A stretch of 64,000 bases of DNA from Candidatus Kapaibacterium sp. (GTDB lineage: Bacteria > Bacteroidota > Ignavibacteria > Kapaibacteriales > JAEUSM01). The DNA lies in the NCBI GenBank assembly GCA_016788785.1, contig JAEUSM010000002.1:42821-106820 (forward strand). Direction: 5' to 3'. A program made the translations under genes and the position numbers. Shown piece after piece: positions 53,321-62,800 of this stretch. The notes beneath the pieces were generated by a model that searched no databases, was not told the DNA's origin, and worked only from the letters and a program-made list of their open reading frames with translations. Position 1 is the first letter of the stretch. The number at the start of each line of letters is the position of its first letter.

Positions 53321-54460
53321 TTAATATTTCACAAAACTTGTGTGTAAATTTCCAACAGTTATGTAATAGATTCCTGATGGAAAGTCTTTTATGTTGATTT
53401 TGTTGTCGCGTCCATTATATATGATACAACCAAGATTGTTGGTAATGGTTATAATTTCGTTTTGAGTTGATATGTGTATCATATCCGTTGCAGGGTTTGG
53501 GGAAACGGTCAGAAGATTCGTTGCCTCATTGCTCGTGGATGTTGGAGCAGTGACGCCTGTTCGATTGTAGGAAAGGACCACTTCCCAAATCATTTTTTGC
53601 AAATAGGCAGCTAACTCTGGTGATGGAATTTGAACAGTTGGAGGTACGTTCGGCAGAAGATTATTCGGCAAACCCTCCGGACTTTCGTTGAAAATACATG
53701 CATAATGGATCATCGCAATGGCATACGCTCCCAATTCATTGGTGTGGATATTATCGCCAAAAAACTGATTGATACTGGTGATACCCGGAACAATTCCCAA
53801 CTGAATATCATCATACAACCGAGCCATCATTTTGTGACCGGGAATGATATACACGTGTGGAGCATTCGCTGGTTTATTGGCATTTGCATAGTCTTGCATT
53901 CGTTCAAATTCCGCACCTTGAATATCCAACATCTCACGCCACGGACCATTGCTATTGTCCAAATTCGTCCACGTCGTCCAAAGTAGCGTTGCAGCTCCAT
54001 TGCCATTATTCCCATTCGTCCACGCATTATTCACAAACCGCGACAAAAACTCTTTCTGCTCTTGAATACCATCCAAATACCACTGCTGCGAATTTCCACC
54101 TTGGTAATTGAGCGGAACACGCTCGGTAATACAGAGCAACTCCCAATTGGCAATATCCAACCTCGCATCAGGAGCACCATAACCAACCTTATTCTCCCAA
54201 CGAAATCGTAAAGGCGAACCCGGAGTAGTTGATTTACCAATTCGCGTATCAAACAAACTACCACCTTGAGTATTTAACTTCACACCCATCAAATTCACAA
54301 ACTGTCCGGGCCAATGCGGAAAAAACAACGGGTCGGTCAGCGAATGCCCACTATGAATTTGCTTCACATTCAGCGGATACGCCTGCTTCGGTGGCAACAA
54401 CTGAGCAAAAACAGTACATACACTAAGGCAAAACAACAAAGTAACTAAGATTTTTTTCAT
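53321..54460 (-). CDS. T9SS-secreted SGNH-hydrolase-like protein
   Basis: A 379-residue exported protein. After a signal peptide (about 1-19) the body looks like an SGNH/GDSL hydrolase: HSGHSLTD near residue 38 would hold the serine, and DNIHTNELGAYAIAMIHY (about 235-252) the Asp-x-x-His pair. A T9SS tail covers about 308-379 (LLTVSPNPATDMIHISTQ...FPSGIYYITVGN). It may remove acyl groups from surface sugars; the substrate is unknown. Its last 75 bases have a diverged copy on the far side of the OLD gene. Confidence 0.8.
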   Translation of the reverse strand: MKKILVTLLFCLSVCTVFAQLLPPKQAYPLNVKQIHSGHSLTDPLFFPHWPGQFVNLMGVKLNTQGGSLFDTRIGKSTTPGSPLRFRWENKVGYGAPDARLDIANWELLCITERVPLNYQGGNSQQWYLDGIQEQKEFLSRFVNNAWTNGNNGNGAATLLWTTWTNLDNSNGPWREMLDIQGAEFERMQDYANANKPANAPHVYIIPGHKMMARLYDDIQLGIVPGITSINQFFGDNIHTNELGAYAIAMIHYACIFNESPEGLPNNLLPNVPPTVQIPSPELAAYLQKMIWEVVLSYNRTGVTAPTSTSNEATNLLTVSPNPATDMIHISTQNEIITITNNLGCIIYNGRDNKINIKDFPSGIYYITVGNLHTSFVKY

Positions 54461-54513
54461 AAGGCTTTTAGGTTATTTGGTTGATGGTGGAGAGGAGTGG
54501 TTAAAGGAACTAT

Positions 54514-54882
54514 TTATTCTTTATTTTTTATTATAAATATATTTCCTGCTGGATCAGAAATCCAATGCATTTCCTCTGGTATCTTCTCAATTTCATCACA
54601 CGTATTTATTCCATTATCATTAAGGTATTTAGTTGCCCTTTGAACTTCATCTACGTTAAGTTCTAACCACGTTTCAGATCTTGTATAGTTATCTACACAA
54701 TCTAACCAAATAGTATTATTACCAAACACTACTTTGTGAGTTCTTGATACTGTTGGATTTAAAATTGCTTGTTCAAATACTTCTAGTTGTAAAATATCTC
54801 TATAAAAAGCTACTGTGCTTTCATATTTACTTTTTGGTATTTTTAATGCAATATTATTTCCACCTACAAAATTTACACTCAT
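54514..54882 (-). CDS. VOC-family protein
   Basis: A 122-residue glyoxalase-fold protein: IALKIPKSKYESTVAFYRDILQLEVFEQ, TIWLDCVDNYTRSETWLELNVDEV and MHWISDPAGNIFIIKN show the two beta-alpha-beta modules. Ligand unknown. The 102 bases before it (54883-54984) hold nothing recognisable. Confidence 0.82.
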   Translation of the reverse strand: MSVNFVGGNNIALKIPKSKYESTVAFYRDILQLEVFEQAILNPTVSRTHKVVFGNNTIWLDCVDNYTRSETWLELNVDEVQRATKYLNDNGINTCDEIEKIPEEMHWISDPAGNIFIIKNKE

Positions 54883-54984
54883 TTATATCTACTCCAAAAA
54901 AGTTGTTAAATTCATCATTTCACTTCTATCTTATTTCTTTATTCTACAAACTTACTCATATTCTGTTTCAATTACAATTTCTTT

Positions 54985-55878
54985 CTATCCAATCACAAAT
55001 GAGCGTTCGCTGAAGGCTGGGAGGTTCGCCATTTGTTCGTAGAAATAGGAGATGGAGTCGGATTTGTCCATAAGTCCCAAGCTGTACAGCACTGGCACAA
55101 AATGGTCGGGGGTTGGTGCGGCTAATTTGCCCAATTTGTGGCTGGTTTCGTATCGTAAGAAGTTGTTGATATTGCGTTCGTCGATTTGACGCTTGAGCCA
55201 AAGGTCGTATTCGGCTTCCCATCCGTAGGGCGTCATATCGTTGTCACGCATTTTTTGCATTGCCAATCGCAAATTGTGGATAAGCGAACCACTGCCGATA
55301 ATCAAGACCCCTTTTTCGCGTAAGGACTTGAGCTGTTGCCCCAATTCGTAATGATACTCAGGCTTTGCGTGATAGTCAATACTCATTTGGAATACGGGAA
55401 CATCTGCTTTTGGGAACAGATGCATCAGCATAGGCCATGCTTCGTGGTCCAATCCCCAATCGGTTGTTTCGATGATAGACGGAACGATTTTCGTAACTTC
55501 GTGGGCAATTTCCGGCGAACCCTGTGCAGAATAATACACCTCGTAGTAGTTTTTTGGGAAACCGTAGTAGTCAAAAATCTGCTTTTGCTCTTGCATTATA
55601 TTGACATACGTTCCTTTGGTGCACCAATGAGCTGAGACCACTAAGGCAGCCTTGACGTCGTAATTTTTCTGCAATTCAATGCCCAATTCGAAGAGTTTAT
55701 TCCAAAATGGACGCTCTTCTTTGGACATTGGAATATCCATCGGATTTCCGTGGGATGTGAAGAGTACAGGCATACGTTTCCCTTGTTTGGGAAGCGTATC
55801 GGTAAATGCTTTCAGATTTGATAGGCTCGTCATGGCTCCAACTCCTGCTAAGGTTGTTATAAATTGTTTTCGATTCAT
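54985..55878 (-). CDS. ygiD: 4,5-DOPA dioxygenase extradiol-like protein (YgiD/LigB type)
   Basis: A 298-residue class III extradiol dioxygenase with MPVLFTSHGNPMDIP near the start (metal His), ALVVSAHWCTKGTYVN, WGLDHEAWPMLMHLFPKADVPV and GVLIIGSGSLIHNLR. These supply the His and Glu metal ligands of the YgiD family, which opens catechol rings such as DOPA. The N-terminus MNRKQFITTLAGVGAMTSL looks like an export signal. ATG 55878 is chosen because it overlaps the stop of the upstream gene by four bases. Confidence 0.88.
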   Translation of the reverse strand: MNRKQFITTLAGVGAMTSLSNLKAFTDTLPKQGKRMPVLFTSHGNPMDIPMSKEERPFWNKLFELGIELQKNYDVKAALVVSAHWCTKGTYVNIMQEQKQIFDYYGFPKNYYEVYYSAQGSPEIAHEVTKIVPSIIETTDWGLDHEAWPMLMHLFPKADVPVFQMSIDYHAKPEYHYELGQQLKSLREKGVLIIGSGSLIHNLRLAMQKMRDNDMTPYGWEAEYDLWLKRQIDERNINNFLRYETSHKLGKLAAPTPDHFVPVLYSLGLMDKSDSISYFYEQMANLPAFSERSFVIG

Positions 55879-56402
55879 TGCAAAACTTTGATAATGGTGT
55901 TCCAATTTCTAGTAGTAATGTTTTTGCCGAAGAGCTTTTCCAAATCGTTCATGCCGTTAACTGTTTTACCCTTCGACACATCCAGCACACTCACAATATC
56001 GCAATTGCGAATTGCCAGTATTTGAAACGACGAATCATCTGAAATAAAGGGTAATGAAATCGAAACATTTGGTTGCGTTTTCAAAAACGACACATAGAGC
56101 CTCAAATCCGAGTGCATCTCGATTTTCTCGAAAGGATTATCCCTCACCAAATCAGCGATTTCGTCTTTTGTTCGTAATATCACTGGAATTGGAAAGCCAA
56201 ATGCCTCCGAAAGTTGTGCTTCGAGTGTTGCTTCAATGGTAGGTAGTTTGGTTTGACGACAATCAAAAACCACATTCCCAGAATTAAGGATGGTTTTCAC
56301 ATTTTCATAACCCCAATCAGTCATTTTGCTGCGTAAATCCGCCATTGGCACTTTGTGATTGCCACCAACATTAATCCCCCGAAGAAATGCTATAAGTGTC
56401 AT
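55875..56402 (-). CDS. DUF1697-domain protein
   Basis: A 175-residue protein with the DUF1697 signature at the start: IAFLRGINVGGNHKVPMADLRSKMTDWGYENVKTILNSGNVVF. The family is of unknown function and common in soil and water bacteria. Four-base overlaps (ATGA) on both sides link it to the DinB-like gene upstream and the dioxygenase downstream. Confidence 0.88.
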   Translation of the reverse strand: MTLIAFLRGINVGGNHKVPMADLRSKMTDWGYENVKTILNSGNVVFDCRQTKLPTIEATLEAQLSEAFGFPIPVILRTKDEIADLVRDNPFEKIEMHSDLRLYVSFLKTQPNVSISLPFISDDSSFQILAIRNCDIVSVLDVSKGKTVNGMNDLEKLFGKNITTRNWNTIIKVLQ

Positions 56403-56866
56403 TGAGATAGTAACTTTTTTATAAGAGAAATTTGTCCTAAATGGTAGTAACTATGTTCAATAACCCCCTCGATATTGCGTTCGAGAGTGCCATATCGCTC
56501 ATCGAAAAACGGTTTTTGCAAGGCTTCATCCTCTAAAACACCAATTGTAGCAACAAATATCTTGGCATTTTTCAAAAACTGCTGAACCAAATCGTCCCAA
56601 TCTTCAGCAGAATTGATGGGTGGAGTATCAAAGCTATATTTGTCTTGTATTGCTAATCTACTGTTTGCAAAAGCCTCTAAAATTCCTTGCAAATAGTAAT
56701 TAATATGGAATGTCAAATCAGCAATGGTATTCAAATCTCCAATTTTCTTTGTTGCATCCTCCCACGAAATAGAACTTAGTTGTGCTTTGAAATTGGTATT
56801 GGCAATCCACGTACCTTCCAAAAATACTTCCCGTAACCGAATAGCCAACATTTCACTACGTTTCAT
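56399..56866 (-). CDS. DinB-like four-helix protein
   Basis: A 155-residue protein of the DinB/YfiT fold. Histidines suited to metal binding stand in LTFHINYYLQG (about residue 53) and VIEHSYYHLGQISLIKK (two His, about 137 and 141), the usual triad. Many members are thiol transferases with metal-activated bacillithiol or similar; here the activity is unknown. It is the first gene of the coupled set 56866-54985. Confidence 0.8.
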   Translation of the reverse strand: MKRSEMLAIRLREVFLEGTWIANTNFKAQLSSISWEDATKKIGDLNTIADLTFHINYYLQGILEAFANSRLAIQDKYSFDTPPINSAEDWDDLVQQFLKNAKIFVATIGVLEDEALQKPFFDERYGTLERNIEGVIEHSYYHLGQISLIKKLLSQ

Positions 56867-56875
56867 AGAGTATCG

Positions 56876-57730
56876 TTATCGTTTATTGATGAAATCTTTG
56901 ACAGCATTTATACCTAAAGAATCATTAAACATTGATGGATGACCACCACCTGGTATTTCAAGAATTTCTACCTTTTTACAGTCAGAACATTGCTGTACTT
57001 CTTGCTTAAACGTAGGCCAAGAATACATCTGGATTGGTGCATCATTCAGTCCTTGTACAAATAATATATCTGCCAAATACTTATCTGTAAAATTCAACAA
57101 AGACCGATTGAAATACGCAGATGGATTTTGTGAAGTAGTTCCATATTCATTCCGCAATTTTGCACAAACAGCACCGGGTTGGATTGTACCATTTTCTTCC
57201 AATGAACAGCGATATACCAAATTCAACGGTCCTGGTGCATTGGCAATAACACCATCGGTTGTGTGCATAGTATTTAGCCTTGTGACAATATATCCACCTT
57301 GTGAATGGCCTCCTAAAAAGATTTTATTGATGGTGATTCCTAATTCTTTTTCAGCATTATTTTTCACCCACAATAGTGCAGCTTCGGCATACTCGATATT
57401 ATCACCAAAAAGCAAATTTTCCTGTGGATACGCAACACTTATCATATAAAGGTCATTGCGTTGAATAATTTTTGAAAAATTATTTAACGTAGTGTTTGCT
57501 GCTTCAATAATATTGCTATCAGATTGGACAGTTCCGTGAAACAGTAAGAAAACATCTACATTTTTATCTTCTCGTTTTTCAATTGTTGCATATAGTTCTT
57601 TTTGATTATACTTTATCAGAAATTCCATTCTAGAAGGAGGCAACAACTCCATTTCTATAGTTGGTTCAGTCGTAGAACATCCAATACAAACCAGTAAACA
57701 ACAAAGTGCACACAGTAACATTTTCTTCAT
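56876..57730 (-). CDS. Alpha/beta-hydrolase-type lipoprotein
   Basis: A 284-residue exported hydrolase. The N-terminus MKKMLLCALCCLLVCIGCS is a lipoprotein-like signal with Cys18 as the likely lipid site. GGHSQGGYIVT (about residues 140-150) is the nucleophile elbow, with IPGGGHPSMF near the C-terminus giving the His. It resembles small esterases of the PHB-depolymerase/DLH group. ATG 57730 follows GAGGG by 5 bases; an upstream in-frame TTG is rejected. Confidence 0.82.
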   Translation of the reverse strand: MKKMLLCALCCLLVCIGCSTTEPTIEMELLPPSRMEFLIKYNQKELYATIEKREDKNVDVFLLFHGTVQSDSNIIEAANTTLNNFSKIIQRNDLYMISVAYPQENLLFGDNIEYAEAALLWVKNNAEKELGITINKIFLGGHSQGGYIVTRLNTMHTTDGVIANAPGPLNLVYRCSLEENGTIQPGAVCAKLRNEYGTTSQNPSAYFNRSLLNFTDKYLADILFVQGLNDAPIQMYSWPTFKQEVQQCSDCKKVEILEIPGGGHPSMFNDSLGINAVKDFINKR

Positions 57731-57803
57731 CGATTCCCTCAAAAATTAACAGTAGTTCTATATTGGAGAAGCAATATTTGCATAAAGTTTAATGGCAGTA
57801 ATG

Positions 57804-58157
57804 TTACTTTACACTCTCGCCAAAAGTCAACAGATTATTATCAGGGTCAAGAAGTGAAAATTCCATTTGACCCCAAGGTTTAGTTTCCAAACCACCATTG
57901 GGATGAATAGGAACATTTTTATTCTTTAGGTCTAAATACACATCTGAAATATTCGAAGTTCTAATATAAACTTGTCCATAATTCTCACGAGGATTCAATT
58001 CTTTGAAAGCAAAAAAATGAATTTCAATCCCTTCTTTTTTGACCAAGAGATAATCATCATAATCACCAACAATATTAAATTCCAATAAATCTACATAGTA
58101 TTCTATTGTGACTTGTTTGTTTCTCATGGGCAATTTTGGGCATATGGAATTGATCAT
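57804..58157 (-). CDS. VOC-family bleomycin-resistance-like protein
   Basis: A 117-residue VOC protein: QVTIEYYVDLLEFNIVGDYDDYLLVKKEGIEIHFFAF, YIRTSNISDVYLDLKNKNV and a C-terminal WGQMEFSLLDPDNNLLTFGE. This layout is that of small VOC proteins that bind bleomycin-like drugs or other ligands; binding here is unproven. Confidence 0.84.
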   Translation of the reverse strand: MINSICPKLPMRNKQVTIEYYVDLLEFNIVGDYDDYLLVKKEGIEIHFFAFKELNPRENYGQVYIRTSNISDVYLDLKNKNVPIHPNGGLETKPWGQMEFSLLDPDNNLLTFGESVK

Positions 58158-58209
58158 AATTACAAAGTATAAATGTTACAAATTCAAATTTTTAATGTCA
58201 TGATTAAGA

Positions 58210-58497
58210 TTATTTTTTCTCTACTATCTGATACCGTTGGGGTTTGTCATTTGATCGTTCGATAATGCCACGTGCTTCCAAATCCAATTTGACGGTTTCG
58301 CCATACCATTGGACGCCACCTTCAAAAGTATCTTTGACCCTACCATATAGTTCTTCCATAAGCTCAGTATGCTTCAGTTCACGGTTTATCAAAATAGCAA
58401 TCAAATTCTCACGAATCAGATTGTATTTTTCTTTGGATATCAGCTTATTAGTTTTTCCTGAAGTAGGATGTAAGGTCTGAATGGTTTCTGGTTTCAT
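58210..58497 (-). CDS. DUF6958-like small protein
   Basis: A 95-residue protein, largely helical, with LHPTSGKTNKLISKEKYNLIRENLI at the start and VQWYGETVKLDLEARGIIER near the end, resembling DUF6958 and a winged-helix. Function unknown. Four-base overlap with the paiB-like gene upstream suggests a shared transcript. Confidence 0.72.
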   Translation of the reverse strand: MKPETIQTLHPTSGKTNKLISKEKYNLIRENLIAILINRELKHTELMEELYGRVKDTFEGGVQWYGETVKLDLEARGIIERSNDKPQRYQIVEKK

Positions 58498-59129
58498 TTT
58501 TTGAACAACGCATCCTTCCGTTTTTTCATTTCTTCGGCAATCATAGCACTATCACCACCAAGTTCTTCTAATCGTGCAATAATATTCATATAACTTGCTT
58601 CATCCCTATTTTGGCTCAGCTTGAATACATTCTCCATCGACTCAACTGGGATTTCAAATCCAACAATTGCAGGGAGCATTGACTCCACATATGATGTAGG
58701 CAAATTGTCATATATTGTGGCGGATTCGGCATTACCTCCCTCAAATTTTAAGGAGAACTTCTTCATAAACTGAATCAATTCGTTGGAAGTCATAAACCGA
58801 ATGGAACCCTGACAATGAACGCTCATATAATTCCACGTCGAGCCAATATGTGGATGCGAATACCACGTAGCACTCACATAACAATGCGGTCCAGTAAAGA
58901 CAGCCAACACTTGTGGATTTTCCATGAAAGCTTTATGATGGTCAGTTTTTCTCATTATATGTCCTTGCAAAAACAACTGACCATCTCGCAATTCATACAA
59001 CAGTGGAATTTGGGTAGCAACTTGTTTTCCATCAAGGGTACTACCCGTCAGAAACGCAAAAGGATGACTCTCAATAAAATCCAACACCACTTGTTGGTCC
59101 TGCTCTTTGAAATAGGAAAAATTGTACAT
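58494..59129 (-). CDS. PaiB-type FMN-binding split-barrel protein
   Basis: A 211-residue protein like PaiB of Bacillus, an FMN-binding negative regulator. FAFLTGSTLDGKQVATQIPLL, GHIMRKTDHHKAF and GPHCYVSATWY..HPHIGSTWNY are family marks; the latter forms the flavin site. It may regulate or be an enzyme of the pyridoxamine-oxidase fold; which one is unknown. It overlaps the DUF6958-like gene by four bases. Confidence 0.87.
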   Translation of the reverse strand: MYNFSYFKEQDQQVVLDFIESHPFAFLTGSTLDGKQVATQIPLLYELRDGQLFLQGHIMRKTDHHKAFMENPQVLAVFTGPHCYVSATWYSHPHIGSTWNYMSVHCQGSIRFMTSNELIQFMKKFSLKFEGGNAESATIYDNLPTSYVESMLPAIVGFEIPVESMENVFKLSQNRDEASYMNIIARLEELGGDSAMIAEEMKKRKDALFKK

Positions 59130-59176
59130 TGTAAATTGTATTGGAGTATTTGAAGGACTAACGTTAAAGGAAAAAT

Positions 59177-59611
59177 TTACACTAAGGTTTCATCTTCAAG
59201 TGTAACCGTTTTCTTGACATCACCAAAAAAGTAACGGAAGACAGTGAGTTTCATTTCAGTAGCGACTTTTTCCTTCATTTGATCATCTTTGATTATTTTA
59301 AATGGCCATTCAGCATATTGAGAATAAACCCTATACATTTTACCAATATATTCTGGTGCTTCTAAAAACCCTTCAAATGGATTTTTAGTAAAATTTTTTG
59401 AGCTTTTAATAATCCTGAACGTAAAGTTCATAGCCAAAAAAAACTCTTCCTTTGAACGCTGATGTCCCCAACAGGTTTTCGCATATCTTAGCTTAAAGGC
59501 TTTCAATAGAGTAGTAGCCTTTTGTAAAAGTACTTTCGACTCCTCTGTTTCCTCCCAACTGTCAACCTTTGCACAAGCGTCCATCAAATCGAAAATTGTG
59601 TATGTTCTCAT
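59177..59611 (-). CDS. Hypothetical protein, mostly helical
   Basis: A 144-residue soluble protein with no family I recognise; it is alpha-helical, rich in Lys, Phe and Tyr (FEGFLEAPEYIGKMYRVYSQYAEWPFK). The start is well supported: AGGAGG stands five bases before ATG 59611, the best ribosome site in this part of the window; two in-frame GTG codons lie between. The spacing to paiB (47 bases) would allow co-transcription. Confidence 0.7.
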   Translation of the reverse strand: MRTYTIFDLMDACAKVDSWEETEESKVLLQKATTLLKAFKLRYAKTCWGHQRSKEEFFLAMNFTFRIIKSSKNFTKNPFEGFLEAPEYIGKMYRVYSQYAEWPFKIIKDDQMKEKVATEMKLTVFRYFFGDVKKTVTLEDETLV

Positions 59612-59720
59612 CACCACCTCCTGATATTAGTAAAAAATTGAATACAAATATACATCGTGGTTTTGACGAGAAAAGTCAATTAGGCGAGAAGTTTAGCAAC
59701 TATGTGAAAATTGCAGTCTT

Positions 59721-59862
59721 TCTTTGCGAACTTTGCGTTTTGTAATAGAAGAATGATTTTAACCGCAGAGAACGCAGAGATTTTCGCAGAGATCGCTAAG
59801 GATTAGGAGAGATATCCTCTCTATGACCTTTCCGTTTTTCGCTTTGGGAGCTTTGCGGTTTA
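59721..59862. repeat. CGCAGAG-type inverted repeat element, copy 2
   Basis: The main copy (59757-59862) runs from TTTTAACCGCAGAG through repeated CGCAGAG to CTTTGCGGTTT. A partial right-half copy (CTTTGCGAACTTTGCG, 59721-59737) precedes it. It lies directly before the 3' end of the large WD40/VWA gene, the same position as copy 1 next to the smaller WD40 gene. The rest of the gap (59618-59720) shows nothing else. Confidence 0.75.
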
Positions 59863-59875
59863 TTTGATTATACAA

Positions 59876-62800
59876 TTACTTCACCATCAACAGTTTCGCT
59901 TTGTCGAAAAGGGTTGGCGTTTCAATAGTGATGAAATACAGTCCGTTGCTAAAGTTTTTTGTGTCTAAATCGATTGTTCGCGAACCACTCGTAGTAAAGC
60001 TGTACGTATCCATCAAAAAACCATTCGAATTGTATATTTTCAATGTTGAAAAGCCATCTTCTATTAAATTTAATTCGATGGTTGCTTTGCCATCACTTGG
60101 GTTTGGTGAGACCATTAACAATGATAACGGGGTAGACGAGTGAATCAACCTAGCACCACCTTCTTGACAAATTCCCAATATTTTGTATGAACCATGTTGC
60201 TTTTCAAAATCGTAGTCTACTGGATTGTCTGAAGCGTCCAAAAATGTAAAATCAGCAATATCTATCCATGAGAAGTCTACATTCCCAAGACCCACTACTA
60301 TCGGTATTTGGGCGAGTTCTGACGTTGTGCCAACAACACCTTGTAGCGTAAAATACATCGAATCGTTTTGTATGAATGTATTGGCTTTGTTGATTGGTGC
60401 TAATAGATTATTTTGTATTCGCAAAAGTGCTTTGTACTTCGGAGCAATGGATACGATGGCTTCTGTTTTCACATTTCCGAGCATCAAACGAATGGATTTT
60501 CGGTCTCCAACATAGCCAGAATCATTTGGCACATAGACCAATCCACCAATTCCATTACCAAACAAATGTGCAATTGCAGGTGAACCAATTCCGTTATACT
60601 CAAACCCAATTCTGCCGGAAGTTCTGCCGATAAATTTGGGTTTAAATTGTGCAGTAACAAGCCGTTCTTCTCCAGCACCAAGCGTAAAGTTCCCACCCCC
60701 AGAGAGAATTGCAAACTGCTCCATATCTGGTGAATGTAGTTTTGTATCTTCTATGGTAATCGCATTCGAACCAACATTTTTCAGTACCAACGTGTCAATA
60801 ATTGTGCGTTCATTACCAACTTCCACCTCTCCAAAATCAATGAACGTCGCATGAATTTGTAACTGGTTTTCGACGCCAACTCCCGTAATCGTCTGCACAA
60901 TCGTGTCGGATTGGGTTACAATCACAACATCCGCTTGGTGTAGCCCAACTCGAGACGGAGCAAACCGAAACTCCCCAAAGTGGCTACTATTCGGCTCAAC
61001 TCGGTACGTTGGCATTCCCGAAACCAACGAAAACGCACTCGCATCAGCCCCACGAAACGACACCGAACGTACATCATAATTCCATGAACCCACATTCCGC
61101 ACAAAATCAACAACAACCGAATCTTTATCGTCACCAAGTAACACCTCACCCATTGCAATATCCGTCGAAGCACCCAACGGCTCCACTATCGCAAACACTG
61201 AATCAGATTGGTCGGACTGAAGGACGTTATTACCCAAATACCAAATTCTTAGAGAACTATCGCCACTACAAGAAGCTATAAAACTATTATCTGAGCTTAT
61301 TTCTACCTCATTAACCCAAAAGGTATGCCCAACAAATGTTCTAACAACTTCTCCAGAAACAATATCCCACAATTTCACTGTCATATCTAAATTGCTACCA
61401 CTACCAGTTGCTATTTGTGTACCGTCAGGACTAAAACTAAGGGTTAATACAGCTGAATGCTCTTGTTTTAATGTTCTAATTAATTCACCTGAAGCGGCAT
61501 CCCAGATCTTAACAGTCTTATCATAACTACAAGAAGCAAATTCACTTCCATTTGGACTAAATACTACGCTAACAACTTTTCTATTATGGCCATTAATTGT
61601 TCTAATTTCTTGACCTGAAATTACATCCCATACTTTTATAGTATTATCCCAACCACCTGCTGACACTAAAGTTTTACCATCTGGACTAAAAGCAACTCGA
61701 CTAACTTCATTTTTATGTCCTTTTAGCGTTTGTAAGACCAAACCACTGGATACATCCCATATTTTAATTGTTTTATCTGCACTACCGGATGCAAGAAGCA
61801 TTCCATCTTTTGAATAATCAAGGCCATAAACCCATCTTGAATGTCCGACTAAGCTTCGTATCATTTGACCTGTTTCGGTATCATAGATTTTAATACTAGA
61901 ATCAATTCTACCTGATGCAAAAGATTTACCATCAGGACTAAATTTTAAAATTCCAGTTGCTCCATTTATTGAGTATAAAACCTTTTTTTCTTTTTTATCC
62001 CAAATTCGAACAAACTTATTGGAACCTGTTAATATTTTTTCACTATTCGGACTAATAGTTACGTTAAATAATTCTTCGTTATGTGGAATAATTAAGGAAG
62101 GATTGTTGTCATAATCTTTAATATGAGTCACTTTTATTTTACAATTAGAAGATATTGGTTTGGGTATGTTCTTCCATATATATGATAGTCCTCTTGCGGT
62201 ATCTATAAATTTCCAGGTATCTCCATTATCAATACTATAATCAATTCGAACAATTTCATTTTCTGGTATTCCGTCCCAAGTAATTATAGTATCCATTCCA
62301 ACTATAAATAATTCATCACCATTTGGATTGGTTAAATACAAAGATTTCTTTGTTGCAGGTTTGTTCCTGTGCCAAGAACTTACAATAAATGATTTTGGAC
62401 ATAACTTATTTATAAAGGTAAATTTTGAAGATTCATATCCACTATCATTGGCTAAAAAACTAACCGTAAGTTTTTGACTTTGTTCAGGTTGTAAAGAGAA
62501 ATTTCTAGGACTGATTGAAAATGATGGATTTGAACTAATTATATCTTGAACGGTAAATGGAAAGTTCCATGCAGTAACATGTACTTCTTTTGTATATGTA
62601 TCTCCTATAATTGGATTTTCAAAGGTGATGGAATATGGATCCACTTCTAAAATTGCAATATTAGTATTCTGTCCTAAATACGAATTAGTAGATGACAACT
62701 TAGTATCATTAATTGATAACTGTGTAGAAATATCACCTTTTTTGCACACAGCGTCACCTTTCCATTCGATTAAACACGGCATACCTCCTTGTGCAACATT

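Noticed and set aside
59721..59862. CGCAGAG units as a CRISPR array
   Set aside because: Units are only 7-14 bp, spacing is irregular, the two halves are inverted, and no cas genes are present.
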